Assembly (NCBI GenBank): GCA_030834695.1
Contig: JAUQXK010000077.1
Coordinates: 1-54,673 of the forward strand
Reading direction: 5' to 3'
DNA: 54,673 nucleotides
DNA from: Desulfobacterales bacterium
GTDB taxonomy: Bacteria; Desulfobacterota; Desulfobacteria; Desulfobacterales; SpSt-501
Positions 45,301-53,850 of this stretch are shown here, piece after piece. A program made the translations under genes and the position numbers. A model generated the notes under the pieces. The model made no database searches and was not told the origin of the DNA. It worked only from the letters and a program-made list of their open reading frames with translations. Positions within the stretch are counted from its first letter, which is position 1; the number at the start of each line of letters is the position of its first letter.

Positions 45301-45976
45301 CGAGGCCGAGGAAATCGCTCCCCCACAAGCGCGGCCCTTGGCGTCGGCCCATCCGCTGCTGCGGATCGCACAGCGCTGGCAGCTCCACCTGGCATGGGGC
45401 GGCTTCGGGCGCGATGCCAATGACGTCCGCAAGACCATTCTCGCCATCCGCAGCTACCTCTACTGGGCCGAAACCGAGTTCTCCCGGGAGACGGATTTTT
45501 TCCACCTGCGCGGCCAGGACAATATACTGCGCCATCTGCCGGTCGGAACCGTGGTCGTGCGGCTTCACTCCGATGACGGCCTGTTCGAGGTCTTGGCCCG
45601 AATTGCCGCCGTCAAGGCTACCGGCAACCGCCTGCGCGTCAGCATTCCCAAGGGGGTGGACACGCCGGCCATCCGTTTTCTCGATGAACCCGAAGGCCGC
45701 CGCCTGACCGTCAAGGCCCCGGTCATCCAGGAAACCGACGCCGACCTGGTTGCTTCGATTCCCCGGGTGGACCGTATCCGCTACGCCTCGCCGGATCGCG
45801 TCCCGCAGGAGGTCTTTGCGGCTGCCGCCGAGACCGGTTTCCACATCGCGCGCATGCCGGTCCGAATGGAAGGCCGCATCGAGCTCCTGCACTACTACCG
45901 CCAGCAGAGCATCTGCACCAACTACCACCGCTATGGCAATTTGGGTTTCCGATCAGAGAAATTCACGGATGACTGA
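42362..45976 (+). CDS. putA: Bifunctional proline dehydrogenase / glutamate-semialdehyde dehydrogenase
   Basis: The start is the ATG at 42362, with GGAGCGACC upstream, giving 1204 residues. The FAD-dependent proline dehydrogenase barrel covers about residues 50-440 (NHLGEEVLGEQES, TLDMEAYRDL, VRIVKGANMEMER). The NAD-dependent aldehyde dehydrogenase covers about 530-1000, with Glu757 in AETGGKNATIV and Cys791 in GNSGQKCSATS. A C-terminal extension of about 200 residues follows. No N-terminal ribbon-helix-helix domain is present, so it is not a self-regulating PutA. It converts proline to glutamate in two steps with substrate channelling. Confidence 0.94.
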   Translation: MGPVMDDRIMEEAVSLAEEWQDRANALLEPGEKHRYRQLARLVADPADKAVLTALIDQCFRSRNPQRVADQMYYLLTAHGIPRFFSFSEKLLIHLFLRVGRFIPNHTVPRIVAKMRADSRHVIVSGEREPLGAYLQQRRDEGLRVNVNHLGEEVLGEQESLAHMRTYLADLRDPRIESIAVKISTICAQIHPLPFAETVERISERLSILYREAAAQAYTRPDGTRIPKSVTLDMEAYRDLTLTASAFMHTLDQPEFKNLFAGMALQAYLPDSFGMLQEITAWAQRRIDAGGSPVKVRIVKGANMEMERLESSLSGWPLAPYDNKLDVDANWKRMICYGLEPDHIRAVRLGVASHNLFDVAFACQLARRNRVTEFLAFEMIEGMANHLRRAVRETGLDLLAYAPVAEDRHFINAVAYLIRRLDENTGPRNFLRHLNRLQTGTDTWKMLADHFKASVRRIPAAGPRSHRTQNRLQESFPGRRGTYHRSEFRNEPDTDWSLAPNRAWAEAIRRRWMKAGGDKPIDVPLVVAGRQIAAGRRVRTACDPNQFPRAVVVARGRLANREDVQHAVAAAREDPDGWRKMTAERRQRILSAAADEIRKARADLVGAAAATTGKLLTEADPEVSEAVDFAEFYPHAARSYFEMRNLRCRGKGVGVVVSPWNFPIAIPCGGITAALSAGNTVIFKPSSDAILVGWLLCQCFWRAGVSQNTLQFLPCEGGRTGARLTGHPDVDFIILTGGTDTGRRILRDRPDAVLAAETGGKNATIVTAMSDREQAVGNVVYSAFGNSGQKCSATSLLILEREVYEDESFRRQLADAAATFKTGSAWDFTSRMGPLVRPPSGPLKEALTSLEPGESWALEPQRLADHPQLWTPGIKWNVQAGSATHRTEFFGPVLGVLRAENLEQAVALANQTGYGLTAGLESLDRREQDYWKDRIRAGNLYVNRGTTGAVVLRQPFGGMGQSALGAGIKAGGPHYVAQFFEAEEIAPPQARPLASAHPLLRIAQRWQLHLAWGGFGRDANDVRKTILAIRSYLYWAETEFSRETDFFHLRGQDNILRHLPVGTVVVRLHSDDGLFEVLARIAAVKATGNRLRVSIPKGVDTPAIRFLDEPEGRRLTVKAPVIQETDADLVASIPRVDRIRYASPDRVPQEVFAAAAETGFHIARMPVRMEGRIELLHYYRQQSICTNYHRYGNLGFRSEKFTDD

Positions 45977-46031
45977 CGGGGGGCTTTCCTTTTCTCCAAA
46001 CGGAAATAACTTGGGGTTGAGGTTTCCGACC

Positions 46032-46994
46032 ATGTTTAAACGAATCGCATTCTTGCTGCTGCTGGCAGGGGGTGTTTCTCGTGCGGATGCCGCAACCGGG
46101 GACACGATCGTTGCCGTCTGGAAACACAACACCCGGGGCGCATTCACCATGAGTTTCGACGACAGCATGGAAACCCATGTCAGCGTTGCCATGCCCGCGA
46201 TCATTCAAAGAGGCCTGGTGGGGACATGGTTCATCAACCCCGGCCTTGCCAGACATCGGAAACACTCAAAGGTGTGGGGAATCGATGGGCCCAAGAACGG
46301 GCAGGAGTATGCCAACCACACCTGGGAGCACAAAGGGGCCAAAGACTACCAGGAGGCGGATTACCAAATCGGGGCTTCCGCACGTTATATCTGGGCGCTG
46401 AGAGGGCCGGATGCCAGCAAGCTGCTGGCGTTCGCCAGCGGCGGAGGGACGACATGGACCATATCCGACCTTGAGAGGGAAGAGATCAAGAGCCGATATC
46501 ACTCGATCACCCGCAGCTCTGAGCTATCCGCCCGAACCGATCTGGGGATCGACGGCGACAAGCTGATCGCCAAAGCGCGCGAATCAATCGACGAGGGCCG
46601 ATGGGTCGCCATCCATTTTCATGGAATCGGCGGTGAATGGCTTTCGATCGATTCAGAGGGCTTCATCCGGCTTCTGGATTATCTCAGAGATAACAAGGAC
46701 AAGATATGGAGTGCGGGATGGAGCGCCGCACACCAATACGCCAAAGAGAGAGACCATGCCCGTATCGATCTGCTGGAAAGGTCCGATGCCCGCATACGAA
46801 TCCGTTTGACGACCGGCTTGAGTCCGGAGCTTTATGCCGAACCGCTCACGCTGATAACCCAAGTGCCCGCCGGCTGGTCGGTGGTAGCGGTCAAACAAAA
46901 CGGCCAATCCAAGCCATTTCACGCCAGGAACGGGGCGCTGCAATACGAGGTTGTTCCGGACCGGGGAGAAATCGAGCTTCAGCCCGATCGGTAA
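46032..46994 (+). CDS. Secreted polysaccharide deacetylase-like protein
   Basis: The protein has 320 residues from the ATG at 46032; the longer frame lies inside putA. A signal peptide ends near GVSRADAA. The NodB-like domain starts at GAFTMSFDDSMETH, where the two Asp are expected to be catalytic and metal-binding. NHTWEHKG provides the second metal motif, and WVAIHFHGIGG is a late active-site strand. A C-terminal beta-rich part of about 80 residues follows. It probably removes acetyl groups from a cell-surface or external glycan. The promoter is not evident. Confidence 0.8.
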   Translation: MFKRIAFLLLLAGGVSRADAATGDTIVAVWKHNTRGAFTMSFDDSMETHVSVAMPAIIQRGLVGTWFINPGLARHRKHSKVWGIDGPKNGQEYANHTWEHKGAKDYQEADYQIGASARYIWALRGPDASKLLAFASGGGTTWTISDLEREEIKSRYHSITRSSELSARTDLGIDGDKLIAKARESIDEGRWVAIHFHGIGGEWLSIDSEGFIRLLDYLRDNKDKIWSAGWSAAHQYAKERDHARIDLLERSDARIRIRLTTGLSPELYAEPLTLITQVPAGWSVVAVKQNGQSKPFHARNGALQYEVVPDRGEIELQPDR

Positions 46995-47130
46995 CGGCCG
47001 CGATTTAATGGGAATGCCCGCGCCGAACCTTTTCTCGGCAGGCGTTGGCTCATTCCATGAAATTGGAAGGCGTACACCTATCGTTCGGAGTTCATCGAAC
47101 CTCGATTCGGCCGGTTAGGGTTCGGCCGTT

Positions 47131-47283
47131 TGTGCGGGCCTTGGCTGTGACCATCATGCCGTGGGAATCGACCGGGAGCCGCCGATAGATCTCGGCCGGG
47201 TGCTCGGCGCCGCCAACATCAACCTCAAGGCCGCCAGCGATTCAATCTACCGCATGCTGGAACGTCCGTTACCTCATGCCTAA
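47131..47283 (+). pseudogene. Possible C-terminal gene fragment
   Basis: One frame reads like coding sequence for about 50 residues (GIDREPPIDLGRVLGAANIN, then LKAASDSIYRMLERP) and ends at TAA 47281. A TAG interrupts the same frame just upstream and there is no start with a ribosome site. It overlaps the 3' end of dctM on the other strand by 15 bases. I do not recognise the family. Confidence 0.3.
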
Positions 47284-48567
47284 CGCCTTGGGCAGCCAGA
47301 GAGAAATAGCTGGAATATAGGTTATCAAGATCAAAGAAAATATAGAAGGAATTAAAAAAGGCCAGATCTCTCTGCAGATGTCTTTGAAGGGAACCCCTGA
47401 TATCGCAGAGGCGGTGAAAAGATCAACCCCTACCGGCGGAGTGATAAGCCCAATGGCCAGATTGGTTGTCATGATGATCCCGAGATGGACGGGATCGATT
47501 CCCAGCTTCAAGCAGATCGGTAGAAACAGAGGGATGAAAATGTAATAGGCTGATATGGCGTCCATGAAGCAGCCAGCAACCAGCAAAAAGATATTCAAAA
47601 CGATTAAAACAAAAATATAGTGTGTTGTGGTGGCTGTCACGACCTGAAAAAGGGTCTGAGCAACTCGCCCGGTGGTGAGCATCCAAGCAAAAACACTGGC
47701 ATTCATTACGATTACCATGATGGTAGCGGAAGCGACTGCCGTATCAACTAATAATCTGAACAAGCCCATTACATCGAGGTTACGATACACGAACATGCCT
47801 ACCAAGATGCCATAGACGGCAGCCACAGCGGCGGACTCCGTGGGCGTGAAGACACCCCCATAGATTCCTCCCAGAATGATAAAGGGAGCTAAGAGTCCCC
47901 AGAAGGCGTCAAAAAAAGCCCTAACCACCTCCCTCAGTGCGGCTCTTTTTCTTCGTTCCCTACCGTAACCCCGTTTCAAAGTCACTATCACGACAGAAAT
48001 CATCAAGCAGAGCCCGATGAGGATGCCGGGGATCATTCCTGCCATGAACAGCTCCCCGATCGAAGTCTCTGAGATGACACCATACACCACAAGCGCAATG
48101 CTTGGCGGGATCAAGATGTCGACCTCTGCCGATGATGCAACCAAGGCTGCTGAAAACGACTTGGAGTAACCGGCCTTGGTCATGGCGGGGATAAGAATCA
48201 GTCCGATGGCAGCCACCGTGGCTGGCGCAGAACCAGAGATCGCACTGAAAAGGCAGCAACTGAGGACCGCGACAATGCCCAATCCACCAGGGATATGGCC
48301 GATTAGGACATCGATCAAGGTAATCAACCTGCCGGAAATTCCTGCGCGTTCCATGACGAGGCCAGCTAATATAAAGAAGGGAATGGCAAGTAGTGTGAAT
48401 TTCGAAGTGGTGGTGAATAGAATGACGGGCATCATGGACATCGGCATTTTGGCAACGACCAGGGCGGTAACGCTCGCTATGCCCAGGGACACAAAAATCG
48501 GAATGTTGAGAAACAGGAGAACGAAGAAGATCCCGAACAATATGAGAACCAGATCCAAGACCGTCAT
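47269..48567 (-). CDS. dctM: TRAP transporter large permease (DctM)
   Basis: The protein has 432 residues and about twelve to thirteen hydrophobic segments. Typical phrases are FLNIPIFVSLGIAS, IPFFILAGLVMERAG, GSAPATVAAIG and TNLAIGLITPPVGVDLF. It is the sodium-coupled membrane channel of a TRAP uptake system. Its ATG overlaps the stop of dctQ by four bases (ATGA). Confidence 0.94.
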   Translation of the reverse strand: MTVLDLVLILFGIFFVLLFLNIPIFVSLGIASVTALVVAKMPMSMMPVILFTTTSKFTLLAIPFFILAGLVMERAGISGRLITLIDVLIGHIPGGLGIVAVLSCCLFSAISGSAPATVAAIGLILIPAMTKAGYSKSFSAALVASSAEVDILIPPSIALVVYGVISETSIGELFMAGMIPGILIGLCLMISVVIVTLKRGYGRERRKRAALREVVRAFFDAFWGLLAPFIILGGIYGGVFTPTESAAVAAVYGILVGMFVYRNLDVMGLFRLLVDTAVASATIMVIVMNASVFAWMLTTGRVAQTLFQVVTATTTHYIFVLIVLNIFLLVAGCFMDAISAYYIFIPLFLPICLKLGIDPVHLGIIMTTNLAIGLITPPVGVDLFTASAISGVPFKDICREIWPFLIPSIFSLILITYIPAISLWLPKALGMR

Positions 48568-49034
48568 TTCACTCTCCTTTCATTGAAAGCGACTTGGATC
48601 GTCCGCAGCACAATGGCGAGAGAACCCAACGGGATCGACAACTCGATAATCCACGTGGGGAATTCCAAGGCCGGCGTCATCTGATTGGTCTCCTTTTCGA
48701 ACATCACCATTTCACTCCCTAGGAAGAAGATAATCCCGAACAAAGCAATAACGCAGAGAGAAGCAAAATGAGGTACATATCTCCTGATTTCTCGAGGGAA
48801 ACAGTCGGTCAACAGGGAAAAGCCGACATGTCCCTTTCGCTTTACCGCGACCGCCCCACCGAGGAAGGTAATCCATGGGAAAAGAGAGGTCACGATTTCC
48901 TGGGCGGACGCAATATCCAAGTTGATGAGATAACGGGAGATCGCATTCAGAAAGACGATGGTCAACATTATCATAAGGCTTATCCCTATGATGAATTCCT
49001 CGACGTTTTCCAAAACCTGCTTCACCGGGGACAT
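48564..49034 (-). CDS. dctQ: TRAP transporter small permease (DctQ)
   Basis: The protein has 156 residues with four hydrophobic segments. The family motif WITFLGGAVAVKRKGHVGFSLL is clear. It forms the membrane complex with DctM. It is separated from the methyltransferase gene upstream by about 240 bases in which no other gene is seen. Confidence 0.9.
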   Translation of the reverse strand: MSPVKQVLENVEEFIIGISLMIMLTIVFLNAISRYLINLDIASAQEIVTSLFPWITFLGGAVAVKRKGHVGFSLLTDCFPREIRRYVPHFASLCVIALFGIIFFLGSEMVMFEKETNQMTPALEFPTWIIELSIPLGSLAIVLRTIQVAFNERRVK

Positions 49035-49276
49035 GGGATCACATCGCTCCTTGCTATGATGATTTAGAAAAGGCGACCTAAAAAGCTTGCCGACAGCGAC
49101 GGCTCGGGTCAGTATGAGTTTGGGGCGCTATGATGTGTCAGTGGAGTTCGGCTTAGGCCAATCCAATTTACTGCACGTGAAATCGCCACCCGCCGAAGGG
49201 GTAGGCCCATGCAGTTCCCTCGAAGGGAATGGGGTATATTATTCTGATCGGTTCTCATCGGACGAGTAAATTGATT

Positions 49277-50176
49277 TTACTTGTGAAGGTTTCCTGCACA
49301 CGTTTTCAGCGCCTCGCTGATTCTGGCGGCATGCTCCGGCGTCGACCCGCAACATCCTCCTACGATCCTTGCCCCGGCCGCCACCCATTGCGGAATCTCC
49401 GACGCGTATTGCTGCGGCGTAACCGGCCAGCATGTCCTGCTATCAGTCACCACGGGTTTTCCCGCATTCGGCTTTGATACCAAGGGGCTATTTACAACCT
49501 CGCCCATTTCCTTCAGGATCATTGTCGCCTCTTCGGGGGTCGCCCCGCCACAGTTGTGGCCGACAATATCCGCTCCGGCCTCGACCAGCCGGGCGGCTGC
49601 TGTTTTGGGGTCGACCCCCATCATCGTGCGCCCCCCTTTAGGAGTGTAATCAAAGGCCATTGACGCGATTACGGGAAGGTTCGAGACGTCCTTTGCCGCT
49701 TTCACCGCAACCACGGCCTCTTCGATATCCAACATGGTCATAACCCATATAACATCCGCTCCCCCCTCGGCGTAACCCACAGCCTCGTCTCGATACGCGT
49801 CACCGAGTTCCTCCCGGTCAAGATCGCCAAGTGGCCTCAGCAATTTCCCCGTGGGCAAAATGGTCCCGGCGACATAACAGCCGGGCGGCACTATCTTCTT
49901 AATAAGTTCAGTCACACCTCGATTGAGTTCAATGATTTTATCTTGCAACCCCCATTTTGTCAGTTTCCATGGCCCGCTTTGGCTGCCTGCAGATCCAACA
50001 ATCCTGCAGCCGGAGTCTACGTATTGCATGGTCAACCATTTAAGCCCGTCCGGGTTGTCAAGAAACCACTTGCCGAGACACCCGGACAGGTCAAATCCTC
50101 TTTCAATCAACATGGTCGCTACCGCGCCATAGCAGACGAGTGCCTCTCTCTCAATCGCTTCGAGAAATGCTGACAC
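49277..50176 (-). CDS. Homocysteine S-methyltransferase family protein with altered substrate motifs
   Basis: The protein has 299 residues with the normal family length. Zinc ligands are kept: Cys in VGHNCGG and the pair in GGCCGSTPEHAA. However, the usual N-terminal DGAMGT is YGAVAT, TNTF is GSAGSQ and the ET of the mid-barrel motif is replaced in WVMTMLDIEEA. In known enzymes those acidic residues hold homocysteine, so the methyl acceptor may differ. It lies in a TRAP operon between DctP and DctQ, suggesting that the imported compound is a methyl donor or thiol handled by this enzyme. Confidence 0.82.
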   Translation of the reverse strand: MSAFLEAIEREALVCYGAVATMLIERGFDLSGCLGKWFLDNPDGLKWLTMQYVDSGCRIVGSAGSQSGPWKLTKWGLQDKIIELNRGVTELIKKIVPPGCYVAGTILPTGKLLRPLGDLDREELGDAYRDEAVGYAEGGADVIWVMTMLDIEEAVVAVKAAKDVSNLPVIASMAFDYTPKGGRTMMGVDPKTAAARLVEAGADIVGHNCGGATPEEATMILKEMGEVVNSPLVSKPNAGKPVVTDSRTCWPVTPQQYASEIPQWVAAGARIVGGCCGSTPEHAARISEALKTCAGNLHK

Positions 50177-50371
50177 TTCTTATCTCCTTTTCCTTCGGAA
50201 GGATGTTCTATCGTAGTTCTTAGCCACAATTCACCCATCCAGCCACAAGCCTTTTACGAGGCTGTCAAACTTGGCGCATGCAAGATTTCTCTCAAAGGCT
50301 GTCTTTCCCGCGAAGGGTTAAATCCAAACCTCTGCCTGAAATGAAAAGCAAACCGATGCTGAAGCTGCATC

Positions 50372-51370
50372 CTATTTCATGCCCTCGGATCTGAATTTCG
50401 CCAGCAATTCACTCCCGATGGTCGGCTCCATCTCTTTGTACACCGAATCGACTAAAGGAAGAAATGGTTTGATCTGCTCGGGGCTCAGTCGCGTGACCTT
50501 GACACCCTTGCTGGTCATGGTATCCACCAGGTCCTTATCCATTTTTCTGGCTATCATTTTTTCATAGAAGGCGGCCTGTTTGGCTGATTTTTTCAGAATT
50601 TCCCTCGTCTTTTCGTCAAAGCTATCCCAAACCTTCTTGTTCACTCCGATGACAATCAAATGATAAGAATAGTTCCAAAGGGTGCAGTACTTTTGAACCT
50701 CATGAAGCTTGCCCGAGACGATGGTGCTAATGGGGTTCTCCTGACCATCCATCGTTTTCTGCTGTAAGGCTGAATATAGCTCAGCAAAATCCATCGCAGC
50801 GGCATTGGCTCCGAGACTCTTGAAAGTCGAGATATACATTTTCATACCGGGGATTCGAATTCTCAGTCCCTTCAGGTCATCGGGCTTTGTAATGTCCCTC
50901 ACATTGTTGGTGATCTGTCTGAACCCATTCCCAGCTAAGGCTAGAGGTTCGACTTTATTATCCCGAACCATGTCCATAAGTTGTTCGCCAAGCGGCCCGT
51001 CAATGATCCGATCCACGGCCTCGTACCCCGGCATGATCCAGGGCATCGAAACCACCATGAATCGTGGGTCGACGGCCGCATAGTGGATGGTTGAGGAGAA
51101 GGCCATGTCAATGGCGCCCGCTTGGAGCATCTGTAATCCCTTGACCAAATCGCCAGACGAGAGCTGCTGATTTGGATAGATATCGATCACTACTTTCCCG
51201 TCTGTTCGTGCTTTTACAAGATCAGCGAAGAGTGCTGCTCCTTCGTACCACGGAGAGAGCTCGGAGAGCACAATGCTCAATTTGTAACGGCTGGTCTGCG
51301 CGATTGCGTCAGAATTCACAAAAAAGAGGGCAAGAATCAACCACAGAAAGACAAAACTTCTTTTCATCAT
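50372..51370 (-). CDS. dctP: TRAP transporter substrate-binding protein (DctP)
   Basis: The protein has 332 residues from the ATG at 51370, which follows TTGGAGG; the longer frame lacks a signal. The signal peptide ends near NSDAIAQ. Family motifs are GLRIRIPGMKMYISTFKSLGANAAAMDFAELYSALQQKTMDGQENP, quoted here in parts as LRIRIPG, NAAAMDFAELY and MDGQENP. The Arg in LRIRIPG usually salt-bridges a substrate carboxylate. It is the first gene of the leftward TRAP operon. Confidence 0.92.
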   Translation of the reverse strand: MMKRSFVFLWLILALFFVNSDAIAQTSRYKLSIVLSELSPWYEGAALFADLVKARTDGKVVIDIYPNQQLSSGDLVKGLQMLQAGAIDMAFSSTIHYAAVDPRFMVVSMPWIMPGYEAVDRIIDGPLGEQLMDMVRDNKVEPLALAGNGFRQITNNVRDITKPDDLKGLRIRIPGMKMYISTFKSLGANAAAMDFAELYSALQQKTMDGQENPISTIVSGKLHEVQKYCTLWNYSYHLIVIGVNKKVWDSFDEKTREILKKSAKQAAFYEKMIARKMDKDLVDTMTSKGVKVTRLSPEQIKPFLPLVDSVYKEMEPTIGSELLAKFRSEGMK

Positions 51371-51478
51371 GGCACACCTCCAAAGAATGTCTTGTGAAAA
51401 TGAAGTTGACTGCAGCAAGCTTTCGTCTCCCCCAAACTCATACGGCCCTATGGCAGGTATCAAAAATTTTGGCATCAC

Positions 51479-52137
51479 CTCCTTTTTTGAATTGCAGCAT
51501 AGCTTGGCTTAACGCTACATCGACCGATCCGCTGTTCCTCTCCATTCGTATTCCGAACGGACCCGGCCATCGATTCGGAACAAAAGCGGCCCATGATGCT
51601 TATCGATTTAGACCACCCTTTAACTCCTAACTGTCAGTAAAATCAAGCTATATGAGGTTTTTCAACCATCGAAACAGGTATGCTCCATTGTGTCAAATCT
51701 ATGCTCCTGACCTATCACACATAAAACCCATGAGCCTGAAATCCTGCGATACTGACAGCGACGGACAGGGAATTTGTCCTAGCGGCCCTTCGAAAGGCTG
51801 GTTTGCCAGATAAGCCGTCATCTACTCAACCTTAATGTCGACTCCCTCTCCAATTTCGATTGCTGCCAATAACCTAAAATAATTCCCGTCGATCATAATT
51901 TCACATTCGCCGAACCAATATATCCCGAAAAACTGGAATGCTTCCATCCTTGTTTCGGTATCTCAATTTGATTCTGCCAAAGCCAGCCCACACCCAGGCC
52001 ACCACGATTCAACTTTTTCTTTCGTTTGCTTAAACAAGCCTATTTATGTCGTTCGTTGACGACCGCACCAATATTCCTGTAAGGTCGGCATATGCATTCC
52101 ATGAAGTATTGTGCCCCCACCCAATCCGGAGGTTTCC
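51479..52137. other. Intergenic region with little identifiable content
   Basis: This gap separates the leftward TRAP operon from the rightward lipoprotein gene, so it should hold promoters for both, but I could not choose a convincing pair. A 41-residue minus-strand frame at 51822-51947 is listed separately. No repeat shared with other parts of the window was seen. Confidence 0.5.
51822..51947 (-). pseudogene. Possible decayed small gene
   Basis: A 41-codon frame (MEAFQFFGIYWFGECEIM, then IDGNYFRLLAAIEIGEG) has protein-like composition and ends at TAG. Just upstream another frame also looks protein-like (FGRIKLRYRNKDGSIPVF), as expected if a frameshift broke an older gene. There is no ribosome site of quality and no family match. 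Confidence is low. Confidence 0.25.
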
Positions 52138-52848
52138 ATGAAAAGACACCTTGCTTTTACCACACTTCTGCTTGTGCTCTTTTTAACGATTGGTTGCGCC
52201 TCAACCAAGGTTTCTGACCGCGAGAGATACTCAGCCGGGAAGCTTCCGCGCCCCGCCCAGATCATCGTGTATGATTTTGTGACAACCCCCGAGGGAATCG
52301 CCCCTGACTCGGCCCTTGCTGGGCAAACTGCGGCACCGGCCACGCCGCCGACAGCCGAACAGGTCGAACTGGAAAAGCAGCTTGGTATGCAAATGGCCGA
52401 GGAGCTTGCAACCAACATCCGGGGGATGGGCCTCTCTGCCGTCCGAGCGACCCCCCAGACGGTTGCCCAGGTAAACGATATCATAATTCGCGGGTATCTA
52501 TTGTCGGTTGACGAGGGAAGCCAGCTGAAACGCGTGACCCTTGGGTTTGGCTCCGGTGCCTCCGAGCTTAAAACCCTGATCGAAGGCTACCAGATGACGG
52601 CCAGCGGCCTCCGCAAACTCGGCCAGGGGTCGATCGATGCCGGGGGAGGGAAAATGCCTGGCGGTGCATTAGGCGTTGCGGCCCTTTTGGTCACCCACAA
52701 CCCAGTCGGGCTCGCCGTCCAAGCCGGCGTGCAAGGCTACGGGGAGTATTCCGGGAGTGCTAAGATCCAAGGCCGGGCCAAGCAGACCGCCAAGGAAATT
52801 GCCGACCAGCTCCAGATCCGTTTCAGAGAGGAGGGTTGGATTCAGTAA
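52138..52848 (+). CDS. Lipoprotein, DUF4410-like
   Basis: The protein has 236 residues from the ATG at 52138, which follows GGAGG. The lipobox is TIGC, so it is lipid-anchored. Phrases IIVYDFVTTPEGIAP, DIIIRGYLLSVDEGSQLKR, LGFGSGASELKTLIEGYQMT and AKQTAKEIADQLQIRFREEG are typical of the DUF4410 family. Function is unknown in the family. It has Ala/Pro-rich linker sequence after residue 60. It stands alone. Confidence 0.8.
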   Translation: MKRHLAFTTLLLVLFLTIGCASTKVSDRERYSAGKLPRPAQIIVYDFVTTPEGIAPDSALAGQTAAPATPPTAEQVELEKQLGMQMAEELATNIRGMGLSAVRATPQTVAQVNDIIIRGYLLSVDEGSQLKRVTLGFGSGASELKTLIEGYQMTASGLRKLGQGSIDAGGGKMPGGALGVAALLVTHNPVGLAVQAGVQGYGEYSGSAKIQGRAKQTAKEIADQLQIRFREEGWIQ

Positions 52849-53214
52849 AATCTTCTGTGCGCTTGCCGAAAACCTACGGTAGGGGGCTTTGTCATCAAAA
52901 AGAGGTCATTAGATGGTCACCTGCCATCCGCTTGGGTTTGACACGAGAGGAGTAACGGGGGGGTAAGGCTAAGATAGGCAGAACTAATCTGCAATGATTG
53001 TAAATTGCTGAATAACTGACAGATCATCCGACGTATCGCCAAATCACCCCGCTTGTGATTGTGGCAATTAGCGAAATGGAGTCAGCCAAAACAAGGGCTT
53101 GGCACTATTATACACTGGCGCCGACTTCTGATGGGATAAGCTTGTGTGACCAAAGATATTTTTCCAGCCCTGTTCAAATTATTCTTTTGATTCTATGAAA
53201 GGGGGGAGCAGTTT
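52849..53214. other. Intergenic region upstream of the acetate transporter gene
   Basis: Bases 52918-53033 hold a direct repeat listed separately. The remainder up to the GGGGGGAG ribosome site of the next gene should contain its promoter. A sequence TTGGCACTATTATACAC looks at first like a sigma54 site but the spacing to a GC is wrong. No gene is seen. Confidence 0.5.
52918..53033 (+). repeat. Direct repeat of about 115 bp, copy A
   Basis: This stretch matches 54558-54672 over its full length with scattered changes; the longest shared block is TAATCTGCAATGATT. Also shared are CCATC.G.TTGGGT.TGAC and GGTAAG.CTA.GATA. It lies upstream of the acetate transporter gene. Confidence 0.65.
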
Positions 53215-53781
53215 ATGTCAATCACAGCACCAAAGGGTAATCCCGCGGTCGTCGGGTTGGCAGGCTTCGGCATCACCACTATGCTTTTGCAGTTTCACAA
53301 TGTGGGGTGGTGCGGCGTAGGTCCTGTCGTATCCATGGCGTTTATTTTCGGTGGACTGGCACAACTGATCGCCGGCTATCAGGAGTTTAAATGCGCAAAC
53401 AACTTCGGTTTCAGTGCCTTTGTCGCTTACGGGTCATTTTGGATTGCGCTGGGCATTATCTTTCTTCTCAATCATTTCAAAATCTACCATTCTAGCACCG
53501 AAGATGTGGGTTGGTTTTTAGTGTCATGGACACTGTATACATTCATCATGTGGATTCCTGCTATGAAGATTCACAGCGCCATGGCGACCACTTTTACCCT
53601 GCTGCTCATCGGCTTTGTCCTCCTGGATATTGCCCACTTCGGTTATCCTGAATTTACCAAGATTGCCGGCTACGAACTAATGCTCTGCGCCGCCTCGGCG
53701 TTGTACATGATGGCCCATGTCATTTATGCACAAGTCTTCGGCAGAGATGTGCTCCCGGTGGGAAAACCATGGATTCGCTGA
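53215..53781 (+). CDS. Acetate/succinate transporter, GPR1/FUN34/SatP family
   Basis: The protein has 188 residues with six hydrophobic segments and AAAGGGGGGAG before the ATG. The family signature NPAVVGLAGFGITTMLL is at the N-terminus; FGGLAQLIAGYQEFK and FSAFVAYGSFWIALG follow. The family moves acetate or succinate with protons through the inner membrane. In an acid-degrading anaerobe it could import or release acetate. It lies 70 bases before the Cache protein gene in the same direction. Confidence 0.9.
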   Translation: MSITAPKGNPAVVGLAGFGITTMLLQFHNVGWCGVGPVVSMAFIFGGLAQLIAGYQEFKCANNFGFSAFVAYGSFWIALGIIFLLNHFKIYHSSTEDVGWFLVSWTLYTFIMWIPAMKIHSAMATTFTLLLIGFVLLDIAHFGYPEFTKIAGYELMLCAASALYMMAHVIYAQVFGRDVLPVGKPWIR

Positions 53782-53850
53782 ATCAGGATACGCCGACAAC
53801 ACATCCATTTTTCTGTAGACCGGAAAGCGAACTCGTCACAGGAGGAAGCT

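Noticed and set aside
53098-53125. Sigma54-like TTGGCAC sequence upstream of the acetate transporter gene
   Set aside because: The required GC at the -12 position is not at the right spacing.
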